A DNA stretch of 64,000 nucleotides, taken from positions 1-64,000 of the forward strand of contig JANQPI010000020.1 in the NCBI GenBank assembly GCA_028289585.1, written 5' to 3'. Shown piece by piece: positions 1-8,662 of the stretch. Source of the DNA: Candidatus Zixiibacteriota bacterium. GTDB lineage: Bacteria > Zixibacteria > MSB-5A5 > GN15 > FEB-12. The translations under genes were made by a program, and so were the position numbers. The notes beneath the pieces were generated by a model. The model was not told the DNA's origin. It did no database searches and saw nothing but the letters and a program-made list of their open reading frames with translations. Position 1 is the stretch's first letter, and each line of letters begins with the position of its first letter.

Positions 1-1
1 C

Positions 2-1801
2 GTCGCGCAGTTCGCTTCCTTCGATTCGGCCAACTTCACCTTTAGTGTGACTGGCATCGAGGAAGGTCATGCCGACTTCACAATCGGTATCTTCCATGAC
101 GATCACGCCGATTACCTCTCCCCTGACATGGAAATCCACGTCGAGGAGGAGCATGCTGAGGCTGAAGGTCTCCGTATTGTCGACGCCATGGGTGACACCC
201 TCGTCTGGGTCGATGGCCTGACTGTTACCGGTGAGATCGAAGTCTCCCATGAGGACACGACCGATCTACTCACGGTCTGGTTCCTGACCGCGACCGACTC
301 CCTCTTCCAGCCGGATGAGCCAATGGAGTTCCCGATGGTTGGTAGTATTCTTGATGTCCTAACGGCTGATTTCGCCTCGTTCGATTCAACGGGCTACACG
401 TTCTCCGTCGTTGGTGTCGAGGAAGGCATCACATCCACGACGATTGGCATCTTCCATGACGATCACGTTGACTACCTGAGTCCGGCGATTGAGATTCATG
501 TTGAAGAGCATGCTGAGGCCGAAGGTCTCCGCATTGTCGACGCCATGGGTGACACCCTCGTCTGGGTCGATGGTCTGACGGTCACCGGTGAGATCGAGGT
601 TGAACACGAAGAGACGACTGACCTCCTGACCGTCTGGTTCAAGTCGGCGACTGGCTCACTCTTCCAGCCGGATGATCCGTCCGAATTCTGGATGGTCGGT
701 ACGATCGCCGATACGACTGTGGCGAAGTTTGCTTCCTTCGATTCGACTAACTACACGTTCTCAGTTGTTGGTGTCGAAGAAGGGCAAGCCGACTTCACGA
801 TCGCAATCTTCCATGACAACCATGCCGACTACACCTCTCCTGGCATGGAGACTCACGTCGAGGAAGAGCATGCTGAGGCCGAAGGTCTCCGTATTGTTGA
901 CGCCATGGGTGACACCCTCGTCTGGGTCGATGGTCTGACCGTCACCGGTGAGATCGAAGTTGATCACGAAGAAACGACCGACCTCCTGACCGTCTGGTTC
1001 GTCACCGCGACCGATTCGCTCTTCCAGCCGGATGATCCGGCCGCGTACTGGATGATCGGTACGATCGCCGATACGACCGTCGCGCAGTTCGCTTCCTTCG
1101 ATTCGGCCAACTACACCTTTAGTGTCCTCGGCGTCGAAGAAGGCCACGCTGACTTCACGCTCGGTATCTTCCATGATGACCATGCCGACTACACCTCTCC
1201 GAACATGGAAATTCACGTTGAGGAAGAGCATGCCGAGGCCGAAGGTCTCCGTCTGGTCCACGCAGGCGACACGCTCGTTTACGTCAACGGCCTGACGATT
1301 ACCGGTAGCGTTGACGTTGGCCCGGGCCAGACACTTTCTGGAATCGAGGTTTGGTTCGTGAGCCCAACCGACTCGCTCTTCCGGCCGGGTGAGCCGGATG
1401 AGTTCTGGATGATCGGTGCCTCAAACGACACGACCACCGCGACGCTCAGCGCACTCGACTCGGCATTGTACACGATCGATGTTACCGGCGTCGCGGCTGG
1501 TAATGGCGACATTTGGCTGGGCATCTTCCATAATGACCATGCCGATTACACGTCGCCGGCCATCCCGGTCGCTGTGTCCGCTGACTGCTGTGTTGGTAGC
1601 CGCGGCGACTTCAACTGTGATGGCAACGTCGGACTGCCCGACCTTTCGAGAATGATCGACTATCTGTTGATCTCGTTTGCGCCCCTCTGTTGTGAGACTG
1701 CTGCAGATCTGAATGACGATGGTGGCATTGGGCTTCCGGATCTGTCGTTGTTGATCGACCACCTCTTCATCACGTTCACACCGCTCATTCCTTGTAATTG
1801 A
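2..1801 (+). CDS. Secreted repeat protein with HDDHADY motifs and C-terminal dockerin-like module (5' partial)
   Basis: The frame is open to the left edge, so the N-terminus and any signal peptide lie outside the window. The visible part holds one partial and four complete repeats of about 120 residues. Each repeat has a beta-rich core (GLRIVDAMGDTLVWVDG, LTVWF, DSLFQP, YTFSVVGVEEG) and ends in FH(D/N)(D/N)H(A/V)DY followed by an acidic/His stretch (HVEEEHAEAE). Five His motifs are visible. After the last repeat, from about nt 1600, come two dockerin-type calcium loops: DFNCDGNVGLPDLSRMIDYL, and a second that begins DLNDDGGIGLPDL. A CC pair joins them. The protein is probably exported and exposed at the surface, and the regular His/Asp motifs suggest divalent metal binding (inference). 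The next two genes follow within 30 bp on the same strand, so it is probably co-transcribed with the lipoprotein and TonB receptor. Confidence 0.8.
   Translation, partial: VAQFASFDSANFTFSVTGIEEGHADFTIGIFHDDHADYLSPDMEIHVEEEHAEAEGLRIVDAMGDTLVWVDGLTVTGEIEVSHEDTTDLLTVWFLTATDSLFQPDEPMEFPMVGSILDVLTADFASFDSTGYTFSVVGVEEGITSTTIGIFHDDHVDYLSPAIEIHVEEHAEAEGLRIVDAMGDTLVWVDGLTVTGEIEVEHEETTDLLTVWFKSATGSLFQPDDPSEFWMVGTIADTTVAKFASFDSTNYTFSVVGVEEGQADFTIAIFHDNHADYTSPGMETHVEEEHAEAEGLRIVDAMGDTLVWVDGLTVTGEIEVDHEETTDLLTVWFVTATDSLFQPDDPAAYWMIGTIADTTVAQFASFDSANYTFSVLGVEEGHADFTLGIFHDDHADYTSPNMEIHVEEEHAEAEGLRLVHAGDTLVYVNGLTITGSVDVGPGQTLSGIEVWFVSPTDSLFRPGEPDEFWMIGASNDTTTATLSALDSALYTIDVTGVAAGNGDIWLGIFHNDHADYTSPAIPVAVSADCCVGSRGDFNCDGNVGLPDLSRMIDYLLISFAPLCCETAADLNDDGGIGLPDLSLLIDHLFITFTPLIPCN
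167..1575 (+). repeat. Four tandem in-frame ~360 bp coding repeats
   Basis: Units start at 167, 524, 884 and 1244, at the codon for the G of GLR(I/L)V. They are 357, 360 and 360 bp long, and the last runs into the dockerin module. Units 1-3 are very similar at the DNA level, which fits recent duplication or gene conversion. The fourth has diverged (LRLVHAGDTLVYVNG). An earlier partial unit runs off the left edge. Confidence 0.9.
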
Positions 1802-1829
1802 GCGTAGCTGATTGAGGTAAGTGACAAAC

Positions 1830-3824
1830 ATGTCTTCAACACGCTTTCACAGCGTTCTCTTCAGCACGGTGGTCGGGATTTTAATCCCGGCCACCATCTT
1901 TCTCGCCAGCTGCTCAACGGAGAACCCGGTGAGTCCGGAGACCGACTGTACTCATGTTGATGGTGAGGGACTCCTCGTGGCGTCGTCCGGTGGGACGGTC
2001 ATGGCGAGCCAGTGGTTACTCAATGTCGATGGCGGGCTGACAACTATCGCTGGCGAGGAATCCGATCGACTGACCGTTCGGTTCCTCGATCCCGACAGCA
2101 ATGCGGCACTGTTCGTCGACAACTGCACCGACCACTCGCTCCGCTGGACTGGATTGGATACCTCGATTGCGCGGATCGAGTTGTGGCCGGGCGGCGGCAA
2201 GTACGATGTGACTGTGCGGGGTGTTGCCCCGGGCTCCACGTCGGTACGTTTCCTCGCCTGGCACGCCGGTGACCACGCTGATTTCACCTCGCAACCAATT
2301 TCGATTGTTGTCGAAGGTGGTCTGGGAACCGATACAGCGAACGGACTACGCATTGTTGATGGCACCGAGACACTTGTCGAGGTCTGGGGCGATGCGGCGA
2401 CCGGAGTCGTGAGCGACTCGCTGCGTCTTGCTCCCAACGTTACGACATCCCGACTTCAGGTCGTTTGGCTGAATAGCGATTCGTTACCGATCGTTCAGCC
2501 GTTGAGTTCGCTATCGGCGAGTATCGCGGATCCGACAGTTGCCCAGGTCGTCGACGTGTCAACCACGGGGCTACAGCTCGCCGGGGTTAACCCGGGAGTA
2601 ACGACCCTTTCGCTGCTGTTGGGCACCTACCCAGCACCACTGATTCCAATCGCTGTTCGCGAACCGGTAGCGAGTGGTGTTGTCGTCTACGATGACGGAC
2701 TTCCCGTCACGACTGTCTGGCAGGGCGCCGCCGATAACGCGATGACGCTGCCCGATGGCTGGACCAACTATGGTCTGAGTATTGAATTTCTTGGTGCCGA
2801 TTCGTTGCCGCTGCCATCCTTGTCCGGCTACACTGTTGACGTTGCACCGAGTAATAGCTCGCAACTGATAGTGTCACCAGACGGAGACACCTGGACAATT
2901 ACCGCCCGACAGATGGGCACAACAGATATTCTCGTCCGTCTCCTCGATGGTTCGACCGAGGTATTCACAGCGACCGTCCCGGTCGACGTTGCTGCTCACC
3001 AGCCGTGGCCGTCGCCAGTCGCGTCGGTTGGCCGCAACGACAACATGATGGCGAGCTGGAACTATGATCCCGTCCGTGCTCCGAATGAGGCGATCGGGAC
3101 AATCGTCGCCGAAATGGGAACAACGCTGAGCAACCTGACTGTCATCTGGCACGATTCGATCGACGTAGCTCTTGGCCTTGGTCTCGACACACTCCAGCCG
3201 CTTGACTCTCGCTACCAGGCATCGTGGGAGTTGTCTAACCCCAGCCTGGCGAGTCTTGATTCCGTGGACAAATGGACACGGGACCTTGTTCCGCTGCAAA
3301 CCGGGAACGGTACGTTGACGGTCCGACTTCAGTTTGACGGCAGCGACGAAATTGTTGCCGGCCCCTTCCGACTGATCGTTCGTGACACCCATCTGCCAGG
3401 CAGTGATACCGCGAGCGGAATTATCACCTATTCCGGCGCGTGGATGGCGGTTGTTAACGGCGATTCACTTCTGACTGACGGCACGTATTGCGCGAAGACG
3501 CTGAATGGCGGATTCGCCAGTAGCGCGGTGCCACTCCGCCCCGGGGTGCTGTCGGCCCTGTACAAGTACTGGCTTCCGAACCCGAGTGATAGTTGTGTGC
3601 GCGACGATTCTTGGTCGACAAATCGCTATGAACTTATCTTCGATTTCACAGACCCTGGAATCGCCAATACGCTCTATCACCCAATTCACTGGGGCGAGCG
3701 ACAGATCTTCCATCTGCTCGGACTGAACCCTGGTACGACGTCGGTGAAGATTCACTTCGTTGATAAGCAGTTGAATGTGGTTACGTTCACTACACCGCTT
3801 ATCCCGGTCGAAGTGATTCCGTGA
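1830..3824 (+). CDS. Lipoprotein with divergent copies of the same ~120-residue repeat
   Basis: The N-terminus is a lipoprotein signal: a basic start, a hydrophobic run and lipobox LASC, with Cys28 if translation starts at ATG 1830. A GTG at 1821 is the alternative. The GAGG at 1814-1817 is too close to the GTG and rather far from the ATG, so the start is not certain. The mature protein is made of about five beta-rich units matching the upstream repeat in layout (GLRIVDGTETLVEVWG, LQVVWLNSDSLPIVQP, GVNPGVTTLSL). Only the first unit keeps a His motif (WHAGDHADF); the others have lost it. It therefore looks like a membrane-anchored paralogue of the secreted repeat protein. Its stop codon overlaps the start of the TonB receptor, which points to translational coupling and a shared job. 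Confidence 0.75.
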   Translation: MSSTRFHSVLFSTVVGILIPATIFLASCSTENPVSPETDCTHVDGEGLLVASSGGTVMASQWLLNVDGGLTTIAGEESDRLTVRFLDPDSNAALFVDNCTDHSLRWTGLDTSIARIELWPGGGKYDVTVRGVAPGSTSVRFLAWHAGDHADFTSQPISIVVEGGLGTDTANGLRIVDGTETLVEVWGDAATGVVSDSLRLAPNVTTSRLQVVWLNSDSLPIVQPLSSLSASIADPTVAQVVDVSTTGLQLAGVNPGVTTLSLLLGTYPAPLIPIAVREPVASGVVVYDDGLPVTTVWQGAADNAMTLPDGWTNYGLSIEFLGADSLPLPSLSGYTVDVAPSNSSQLIVSPDGDTWTITARQMGTTDILVRLLDGSTEVFTATVPVDVAAHQPWPSPVASVGRNDNMMASWNYDPVRAPNEAIGTIVAEMGTTLSNLTVIWHDSIDVALGLGLDTLQPLDSRYQASWELSNPSLASLDSVDKWTRDLVPLQTGNGTLTVRLQFDGSDEIVAGPFRLIVRDTHLPGSDTASGIITYSGAWMAVVNGDSLLTDGTYCAKTLNGGFASSAVPLRPGVLSALYKYWLPNPSDSCVRDDSWSTNRYELIFDFTDPGIANTLYHPIHWGERQIFHLLGLNPGTTSVKIHFVDKQLNVVTFTTPLIPVEVIP

Positions 3825-6034
3825 GGAGAAACTCACTGATTCGTATTCGTTCGTTACTGTTCGGAATACTCTTGCTGGCGTCAGCTACGGTCTCAACCGT
3901 AGCGGCGCCAGATCTTATGGTCCGAGTGATTGATGCCCGCACGGGCAATCCAATTGTCCAGGCTTCTGTGGCAGTCATTGGAACGTCAGCGGGCGGTATG
4001 AGCGACACCATGGGTGTTGTGATCCTGTCGCACGATCAGTTCCCCTATCGCGTGCAGATTTCACACGTTGCGTATCAGACTGCCACCATGACGATCGAGT
4101 CGTGGGAGGACACGGTCGTTGAACTCGTCCCCCGCTATCGGGAACTGGGCACGATTCAGGTGATCGGTGAGGCGGATGTAGTCAACGACGTCACCGATCG
4201 CTCGGTGCTGCTCGACGAGGAGTCACTCGTCCGCGCCTTGGCCCCCACGATCGCACAATCACTCGCCAACGAACCGGGCGTTCGGCAACGGAGCATGGGT
4301 CCCGCACCGGCCCGACCCGTGCTTCGCGGTTTGGATGGCCACCGCTTGCCGGTGTTGGCCGATGGCCAAGCGACGGGTGATCTGTCGGCAACGTCGTCGG
4401 ACCACGCAGTCGCTATTGAACCGCTCACGGCCGAAAAGATTGAAGTCGTCCGCGGGCCGGCCAGCCTGTTGTTCGGCAGTGCGACCCTTGGCGGAGCGGT
4501 CAACGTCCGCACCACTGCCCTTCCGCAACCAACCGAGCAGCCCCTCGCGGGTGCGATGACCGTGAGCAGTAACAGCGGGACGAACGGACTCGCCGGACAT
4601 GGTGACCTGACCGTAAGTACCGGACCGCTGGCGGTTCGTGTAACCGGTTATGATCGCTCGAACGACGACTTGCGCGGGCCCGACTCGACTCTGCCTAATT
4701 CGTGGATGCGGTCCGACGGTTGGTCGCTCGCGGGAGCGTTGACACAAAATGCCCTCAATCTGACGGGTGGCTACGCTGCGTATACCAGCAGCTACGCAAT
4801 CCCCGGCGGTTTCCTGGGCGGCCACGAAAACGGCGTCCGGATCAATCTCTGGCGAAAGTCGTGGCAGGGAGAACTCGACTGGCGGACGAGTAACGAGTTA
4901 CTTAGCCGTGTACGAGTGCGTCTATCTCAGCATCGCTTCTTCCAGCGGGAAGATGAAAGCTCGGGCGTGTGTGGCGTCTCGTTCGGGACGGTGACGTATA
5001 ACGGCAGCGCTATGGCCGATGTGAATGTCATCGGCTCGCGACCATTGGTCGCCGGGCTGCTCGTTCAATACCGCGATTACGCTCAGGGGTGTTTGGCGTT
5101 TTCGCCGCCGACCGAAGAGATCGGCATCGCTGGCGTTCTCTTGCAGCGGTTTAATCTCTCGCCTCGTCTGATGGCGACAGCTGCGGGTCGTGTCGACTGG
5201 TTTGATGTCGACGTCAACCCCATTGACCGCACCCGCAACAAAGCTGGCGATCTTGTCGATCGGCAGTTCTCGGGTTTTTCCGGCGGTCTCGAATTGCGCT
5301 GGCGGTTGACCTCGGCGGTGACACTCGAATCCGAGCTGATGCGCGCCTGGCGTGCGCCCGCAACGGAGGAGCTCTTCTCCGATGGCCCCCATCTGGCCGC
5401 ATACTCGTACGAAGTCGGTAACAGCACGCTCAGCGCTGAAGCCGGATGGGGCATTGATTTTGGCACAACGATCACGACTGGTCCGGCGACGTTTCGTGCG
5501 AACGGCTTCTACAACCGGTATGACCGGTATCTCTTCCCAAGCAATACAGGTGAGGTCGAAGTCGGACCCGGATCAGGCGGATTCCTTCCCCGGTATCAGT
5601 ACATTGAACGCCCGACCGAATTTGTAGGCGGTGAACTTTCGGCGACCGCTCGTTTTGGTCGGTGGGTGATGGCATCAGATGTTAGCCTGACTCAGGGTAC
5701 GCTGACCGATAGCCGCGAACCGCTACCGTTCATCTCTCCGGTGAGCGGACAGATTGAGTTCGGATATCATCGTAAGCGCTGGCAGGTCGATACTCGGACA
5801 CGGTGGGCGTCGAGCCAAACGCGCACTGGTGCTTTCGAGTCCGCAACGGCGGGATATGCCGTTGTCGATCTCTCGGCCGCTATCTCGACCGAGCTACTGC
5901 ACCGTGACATGATCATCAGTGTGGAGGTTCGGAATCTCTTTGATGCGGAGTATCGTGATCATCTGTCACGCATTCGTTCGGTCTTCCCGGAGCCGGGACG
6001 GAGCGCCGGCGCCACGATCCGCTACCAGCTCTAG
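3821..6034 (+). CDS. TonB-dependent outer membrane receptor, ZnuD-like
   Basis: This GTG start overlaps the preceding stop (GTGA) and leads into a clear signal peptide. Residues ~30-105 form a carboxypeptidase-regulatory-like beta domain (LMVRVIDARTGNPIVQASV). The plug follows at ~115-225 (VRQRSMGPAPARPVLRGLDG, GDLSATSSDHAVAIEPL, KIEVVRGPASLLFGS). The SSDHAVAIEPL and RGPASLLFGSATLGG stretches and the barrel phrases SSYAIPGG and GGHENGVRINL resemble the ZnuD group of zinc-related receptors. The barrel runs to the C-terminus (VEVRNLFDAEYRDH, then an aromatic-poor end). The His-rich extracellular loop of neisserial ZnuD is absent; the two upstream His-motif proteins could supply that function. 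Substrate zinc is inferred from plug similarity and neighbours, not shown. Confidence 0.8.
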   Translation: MRRNSLIRIRSLLFGILLLASATVSTVAAPDLMVRVIDARTGNPIVQASVAVIGTSAGGMSDTMGVVILSHDQFPYRVQISHVAYQTATMTIESWEDTVVELVPRYRELGTIQVIGEADVVNDVTDRSVLLDEESLVRALAPTIAQSLANEPGVRQRSMGPAPARPVLRGLDGHRLPVLADGQATGDLSATSSDHAVAIEPLTAEKIEVVRGPASLLFGSATLGGAVNVRTTALPQPTEQPLAGAMTVSSNSGTNGLAGHGDLTVSTGPLAVRVTGYDRSNDDLRGPDSTLPNSWMRSDGWSLAGALTQNALNLTGGYAAYTSSYAIPGGFLGGHENGVRINLWRKSWQGELDWRTSNELLSRVRVRLSQHRFFQREDESSGVCGVSFGTVTYNGSAMADVNVIGSRPLVAGLLVQYRDYAQGCLAFSPPTEEIGIAGVLLQRFNLSPRLMATAAGRVDWFDVDVNPIDRTRNKAGDLVDRQFSGFSGGLELRWRLTSAVTLESELMRAWRAPATEELFSDGPHLAAYSYEVGNSTLSAEAGWGIDFGTTITTGPATFRANGFYNRYDRYLFPSNTGEVEVGPGSGGFLPRYQYIERPTEFVGGELSATARFGRWVMASDVSLTQGTLTDSREPLPFISPVSGQIEFGYHRKRWQVDTRTRWASSQTRTGAFESATAGYAVVDLSAAISTELLHRDMIISVEVRNLFDAEYRDHLSRIRSVFPEPGRSAGATIRYQL

Positions 6035-6069
6035 GCGGCTTTACCGCGCCCTCTTCTCATCCGATTGGA

Positions 6070-8253
6070 TTAACCACTCGACGGCCTGGTTGAAAGCGAG
6101 TCCGCAGTTTGCCCCGCGGCGACAAGTCCCTCAAGCATTCGACTCTGGACCTTGTGTATGCCAATGTATTGATATTCCCAAATGAGATAGCCGTCGTGGA
6201 CAAGACGCATTGAAGGCAGGCCACCACACTCAAAGAAGTTAGATGCACGGCCGTTGTCTTTATAGGTAGGGAACGGGAACCTGTTCTCGGCAAGGTACTT
6301 TGGAACAGCATCCATTGATGCCGTTCCCGTTATCCGTGTGACCGCGACGATCTCCAGACCTTCAGAGTTGTAATTCGGATAGATGTTGCGAAGGCGCTTC
6401 AAGGCGATATGGGACCATGGACACCATGTTTCAAACCAGATGAAGAGCTGAGCCGGCAACCTATCAAAATCATCGTCACCCTGGAACGTGTAGACGAATC
6501 CGATATCCTCAGGGATAGCCCGATATCCATAGAGTGCCTTGGCCGAATCGAGGTCGCCCTTGGTTATGTACAGCATTGCCATCATGCTCCGGGATCGTCT
6601 AGAAGTAAAACTATGCTCACCATGGGTATCCAGGGATCGATCATAGGCATTGCGAATGAGTGGTGCAGCTTCATCGATTCGTCCGATGTCGAGGAGCACC
6701 CAGGCAAGGTTGAGTTGCTTGACAATAGTCTCCGCAGAATCGGCTCCAAGAACTCGTTGATACGTCTCAAATGCGTCCAACGCATACGAGTGGGCATCAT
6801 CAATGCGTCGACGCGTACTGATCGCTGCTGCAACGCTACTCTTGGCATCGGCTATCTCAAGCTCATTCGAACCATCGCTACGCTTCTGAATGGCATCGAG
6901 GATTGCCTTCTCATTCTCAATCAGGTCATTTGTAGCTCCGAGCATTTGATAAGCGTAGGACAGTTCTTCCCGAGCCGCGATTGTCTCATCGGCTAGTTCG
7001 CCCAGGCTCTTAGTGCGGAGGCGCACAGCTGCTTCGTGTTCCCGGCGCCCTAACTCGGCTGCGCCGATCGACTTGTACGCGTGACCAATCGCCAGACGTA
7101 GATCCGCCTCACCCTCAGGATTGTCGGGAAACGATCCGTCGAGTCTCTCGGTCGTCTGATTCAACATCTCAAGAACCGAGATCGTATCGCCGCATCCCCA
7201 CGGAATGACCTCGGTATAGACGCTCGTTAGAAAGTCGTGACTCTCTTGAATCTGAGCGAGTGATTTCCGCGTCTCGGCTGCCGACTGCTTGGCACGAAAG
7301 AAGAACACCGCAAAGGCAATGGCGACAACCATCAGACTGAGCATCCCAACTCCGGCGATCACGGACACTCCGCGCGACTTTGGTCCTTCGTCGGAGTTGT
7401 TAGCAGACGTAGCAATCCACGATAATTCGTCGGTCAGATCGCGCGCCGTCTGCCAGCGTTTGTCGGGCTCTTTATCAAGACACTTGTGAATGAGCCGATC
7501 AAGTGACGGCGGCGAGGTCGGTGTCGCGGCTGTTATCGGCTCCGGAATCTCTTTCATGATCGAGCCGATGAGGCTCGCCTTGCTTGTTCCCGTGAATGGC
7601 CGAGCACCGGTCATCATCTCGTAAAGACACGCCCCCATGGCGAAAATGTCGCTCCGCTCGTCAGCCTCACGACCTTCTAGTTGCTCAGGTGACATGTATT
7701 GCAGCGTCCCAACGATCTGACCACGGCTAGTGACCGGTGTTGACGCGGTGTCATCATGCATGCCGGTTACCGTTTCGGCCGCAAACTTAGCTAACCCAAA
7801 GTCGAGGAGTTTGGCACCGGATTCCGTCAGGTAGACGTTACTTGGTTTGAGGTCGCGATGGATTAGGCCACGACGGTGCGCGGAGGCAAGTGCCTCGCCA
7901 ATCTGCTGACCAATCGTAAGTGCCTCCGCAAGGCCCATCTTGCCTCGACGAAGTCGAGCCTCAAGCGTTTCTCCCTCGAGGAACTCAAGGACGAGGTAGT
8001 CGATGCCGTCCGTTTGCCCAATGTCATGCAATGTGCAGATGTTGGGGTGATTGAGACTGGAAAGCGTCTTCGCTTCCCGCTCAAATCGTGCTCGCATCCC
8101 CTCCTGGAGCGACGCATGGGAGGGCATGATCTTGATTGCCACGGTGCGGTTGAGACGAGTATCGGTCGCACGATAGACCTCGCCCATACCACCGCTCCCA
8201 GCGGGGGCTTCGATCACATAGGGGCCTAGCTGCTGACCTGCAGACAGATGCAT
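6070..8253 (-). CDS. Membrane Ser/Thr protein kinase with C-terminal thioredoxin-like domain
   Basis: Residues 1-275 are a Hanks-type kinase: glycine loop GSGGMGEV (19-26), Lys41, HRDLKPSN with Asp134, DFG at 151-153 and SPEQ in place of APE. A single membrane segment at ~297-318 puts the kinase in the cytoplasm. Outside, residues ~330-570 are alpha-helical and TPR-like. The last 130 residues have a thioredoxin/TlpA look: a core strand, ETWCPWS with Cys611, and a GLPS cis-proline loop. The usual CxxC is CPWS, so the resolving cysteine is missing. Kinase-TPR proteins are common in this group, but the redox-fold tail is unusual. The start has a good SD (GGGAG). The gene stands alone, convergent with the TonB receptor. 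Extracytoplasmic redox or ligand sensing is an inference. Confidence 0.85.
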   Translation of the reverse strand: MHLSAGQQLGPYVIEAPAGSGGMGEVYRATDTRLNRTVAIKIMPSHASLQEGMRARFEREAKTLSSLNHPNICTLHDIGQTDGIDYLVLEFLEGETLEARLRRGKMGLAEALTIGQQIGEALASAHRRGLIHRDLKPSNVYLTESGAKLLDFGLAKFAAETVTGMHDDTASTPVTSRGQIVGTLQYMSPEQLEGREADERSDIFAMGACLYEMMTGARPFTGTSKASLIGSIMKEIPEPITAATPTSPPSLDRLIHKCLDKEPDKRWQTARDLTDELSWIATSANNSDEGPKSRGVSVIAGVGMLSLMVVAIAFAVFFFRAKQSAAETRKSLAQIQESHDFLTSVYTEVIPWGCGDTISVLEMLNQTTERLDGSFPDNPEGEADLRLAIGHAYKSIGAAELGRREHEAAVRLRTKSLGELADETIAAREELSYAYQMLGATNDLIENEKAILDAIQKRSDGSNELEIADAKSSVAAAISTRRRIDDAHSYALDAFETYQRVLGADSAETIVKQLNLAWVLLDIGRIDEAAPLIRNAYDRSLDTHGEHSFTSRRSRSMMAMLYITKGDLDSAKALYGYRAIPEDIGFVYTFQGDDDFDRLPAQLFIWFETWCPWSHIALKRLRNIYPNYNSEGLEIVAVTRITGTASMDAVPKYLAENRFPFPTYKDNGRASNFFECGGLPSMRLVHDGYLIWEYQYIGIHKVQSRMLEGLVAAGQTADSLSTRPSSG

Positions 8254-8662
8254 CTGTTCTCCCTATCAACAATGTCTCGTTAGATGGCAACGAGGCCTAG
8301 TGATTGGCCAATGTGCCGAATGTGCCGTTCGAAGTTCTTCCAAACGGGCACTTCAAGGTACATGATCTGACATCAATACGTAAGACCAAAGAATCGGTTG
8401 GAAGATTCGTTCCCTCCCGCCGGTGGCATGGGGCGATGGGAATGCCATCGGTGCCACGACAACTCATCGCCTCCCAATAGTTTAGCGAAACGAAACGGTT
8501 GCCCCTAAGGCGACCGCCCGAGGCCAACTCGAATCCGCTTGACAACATATCGAGGTCGGATTCTCTCTACGATGCATGCACTTGGGTGACTACCACCGGA
8601 TGACCGCGCTAAGAATCTCAGCGTGAGCCGGACGCCCAAAATCGAACGGGAGACGCCAGAAC
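8254..8662. other. Divergent intergenic region, 409 bp
   Basis: This is the upstream region of both the kinase (minus) and the opine dehydrogenase-like gene (plus). A TTGACA sits at 8539-8544, but no good -10 lies at normal spacing. No convincing small gene, tRNA or strong hairpin was seen. Confidence 0.5.

Noticed and set aside
167-1575. Regular 360-bp repeats as a possible CRISPR or satellite
   Set aside because: They are in frame, code for a conserved protein unit and are far too long for CRISPR.
8539-8574. TTGACA upstream of the opine dehydrogenase-like gene as promoter
   Set aside because: Nearest -10-like TACGAT is about 24 bp away, outside normal spacing.
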